Source: Vespa crabro (lineage: Eukaryota; Arthropoda; Insecta; Hymenoptera; Vespidae). Taken from it: a DNA stretch of 64,000 bases. The stretch covers positions 13,506,999 to 13,570,998 of the forward strand of contig NC_060956.1 of the NCBI RefSeq assembly GCF_910589235.1, given 5' to 3'. Both the position numbers and the translations under genes were made by a program. Of the stretch, positions 62,757 to 64,000 are shown piece after piece. Positions within the stretch are counted from its first letter, which is position 1; the number at the start of each line of letters is the position of its first letter. Below the pieces are notes generated by a model, which worked only from the letters and a program-made list of their open reading frames with translations, ran no database searches and was not told the DNA's origin.

Positions 62757-64000
62757 ATTAACCCTCTTACAATATTTTCATTTTCTCTCCTATCTGTATT
62801 ATGATTAATATTTAAACAATGCGTGGTATCGATGTTCATTATAATTTTTTTTATTTTCTTCAATCCAAAGAGATGAAGAATCTAAGAGATAAGAATATAA
62901 ATATAAAAGATGATGATAAAAGATAAGTATATAGAAAAGTGATCGGCCGGACGAGAAACAAACACGTATCGGTTATTATGACTTTGTGTATATATGTAGA
63001 TGTATGTTTCTCACGTAACCCATAATCAAGAAAATTTTTTTCTCCCTCTTTTTCAACCAGGATATACATTCGGTGTTATAGTTCGTATATCAAAAATTAC
63101 GAGTGAATTAAGCTTCTTTAGTAGAATATACGCCGTCTTTAATAACTGGTTACTATCGATTTTTATTACTGTATTTGTATGAATTCACAGTATTTCATAC
63201 TTATGTGTCATACGTTTAATCAGTGGACTTTTTTAAAGTGATGAAAAAAAAGAAGAGAATATACAGTTGATTATACATTACGGATCAGTTGAATATTTTC
63301 TTTCTTAGGAGTAATAGAAAAAGGAGTAAATGAAAGATATGTTATAACATTTCATGATTTCACATGTCAAATATTTTAAGAATACGAAATAAAACATCTG
63401 ACTTCTGGTTAAATTGAAAGTTTAATGATATTTAGTTTTTCTTATGGAACACCCTGCATTGTTTTAATTAAATAGATATTTTAATCAATTATCTGTAAAC
63501 AATTATTAAACAAGTATAGTCCTAACGTTAAAATTAACGAGATGCGAACGTGAAGTATTTTGTGTAGATAGAAACATTAATACTAAACATAGTAAAATTT
63601 ATCATATAGAGCACAATTTGATAACTATTACATTGTTAACAAAAAAGTCCTGGTAGATAGCTAATTAGATAATTTAACCTAAAACCTTTAGATTTTTTTT
63701 GTGTAAGAATTTATAAAAGATAATATATACCAAAGAATACATAGAAATTTAGAACTACAAGTAACAATTATAAACATCATTAATCAAATAACACCTGGAA
63801 TGTACTACAAAATGTAAGTACAAAGAATTAAAAAGTGTGATTACAAGATGTTAAATGTGTATATAAAATAGTGCTAGACACTTCGAATATGTGTTGAATT
63901 AAATAAGCTGTTATATTTTTTTGTTATTATAAATTAATTTTAAATTTTTATTTCCAATTAATGGCCTTAGTAAGGTAGGAATAAAACTTATTGTAAGATT
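62757..64000. other. AT-rich region at the right edge
   Basis: No exon recognised on either strand. The two 60-69 codon frames near 62860-63182 overlap each other on opposite strands and have no domain signature. Further members of the receptor array may lie beyond the edge. Confidence 0.45.

Overview
The window looks like insect nuclear DNA, most likely a hymenopteran (aculeate wasp, bee or ant). It is very AT-rich, its genes are split by short GT-AG introns, and it carries many (GA)n/(CT)n and (TA)n microsatellites, an R&R cuticle protein, 7tm_6 odorant-receptor relics and an Apis-type mariner. There is no bacterial or viral gene organisation, and I saw no tRNA, rRNA or CRISPR array.

Layout. 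1-2894 (minus): most of the mismatch-repair gene Pms1 in ten visible exons. Its C-terminal HMG box runs off the left edge. 7381-9800: a decayed jockey-like retrotransposon ORF2 (minus), split by a 1,278-bp mariner at 8128-9405. About 11.3-17.2 kb (plus): a seven-coding-exon short-chain dehydrogenase of the SDR16C/17-beta-HSD11 type, with a 300-bp foldback element in one intron. 19.3-20.2 kb (minus): a doubtful small multi-exon gene. 20.3-29.1 kb: gene-poor AT-rich DNA. 29.1-44.3 kb (plus): a single-pass LRR membrane protein, coding at 42970-44310. A GC-rich block at 29.1-30.2 kb is its probable first exon, across a 12.8-kb intron full of GAGA-type repeats. 52.2-55.4 kb (plus): a TATA-driven resilin-like cuticular protein. 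56.2-61.1 kb (minus): two tandem odorant-receptor pseudogenes. One is split by a 1.6-kb Tc1-like element. The other is flanked on its 5' side by a deleted piggyBac at 61160-62752.

The genes do not form a pathway. They are unrelated single-copy genes (DNA repair, lipid/retinoid oxidoreduction, adhesion or signalling, cuticle) next to a decaying chemoreceptor cluster that has collected DNA transposons. The most informative parts are the transposon insertions, whose target-site duplications (TA, TA, TTAA) can be read directly. Two small unexplained reading frames are also worth testing: a secreted-peptide-like frame at 36213-36407 (minus) and a membrane-segment frame at 51286-51492 (plus).

Intron-exon structures were derived by eye from frame continuity and GT/AG signals. 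No alignment or transcript data were available.
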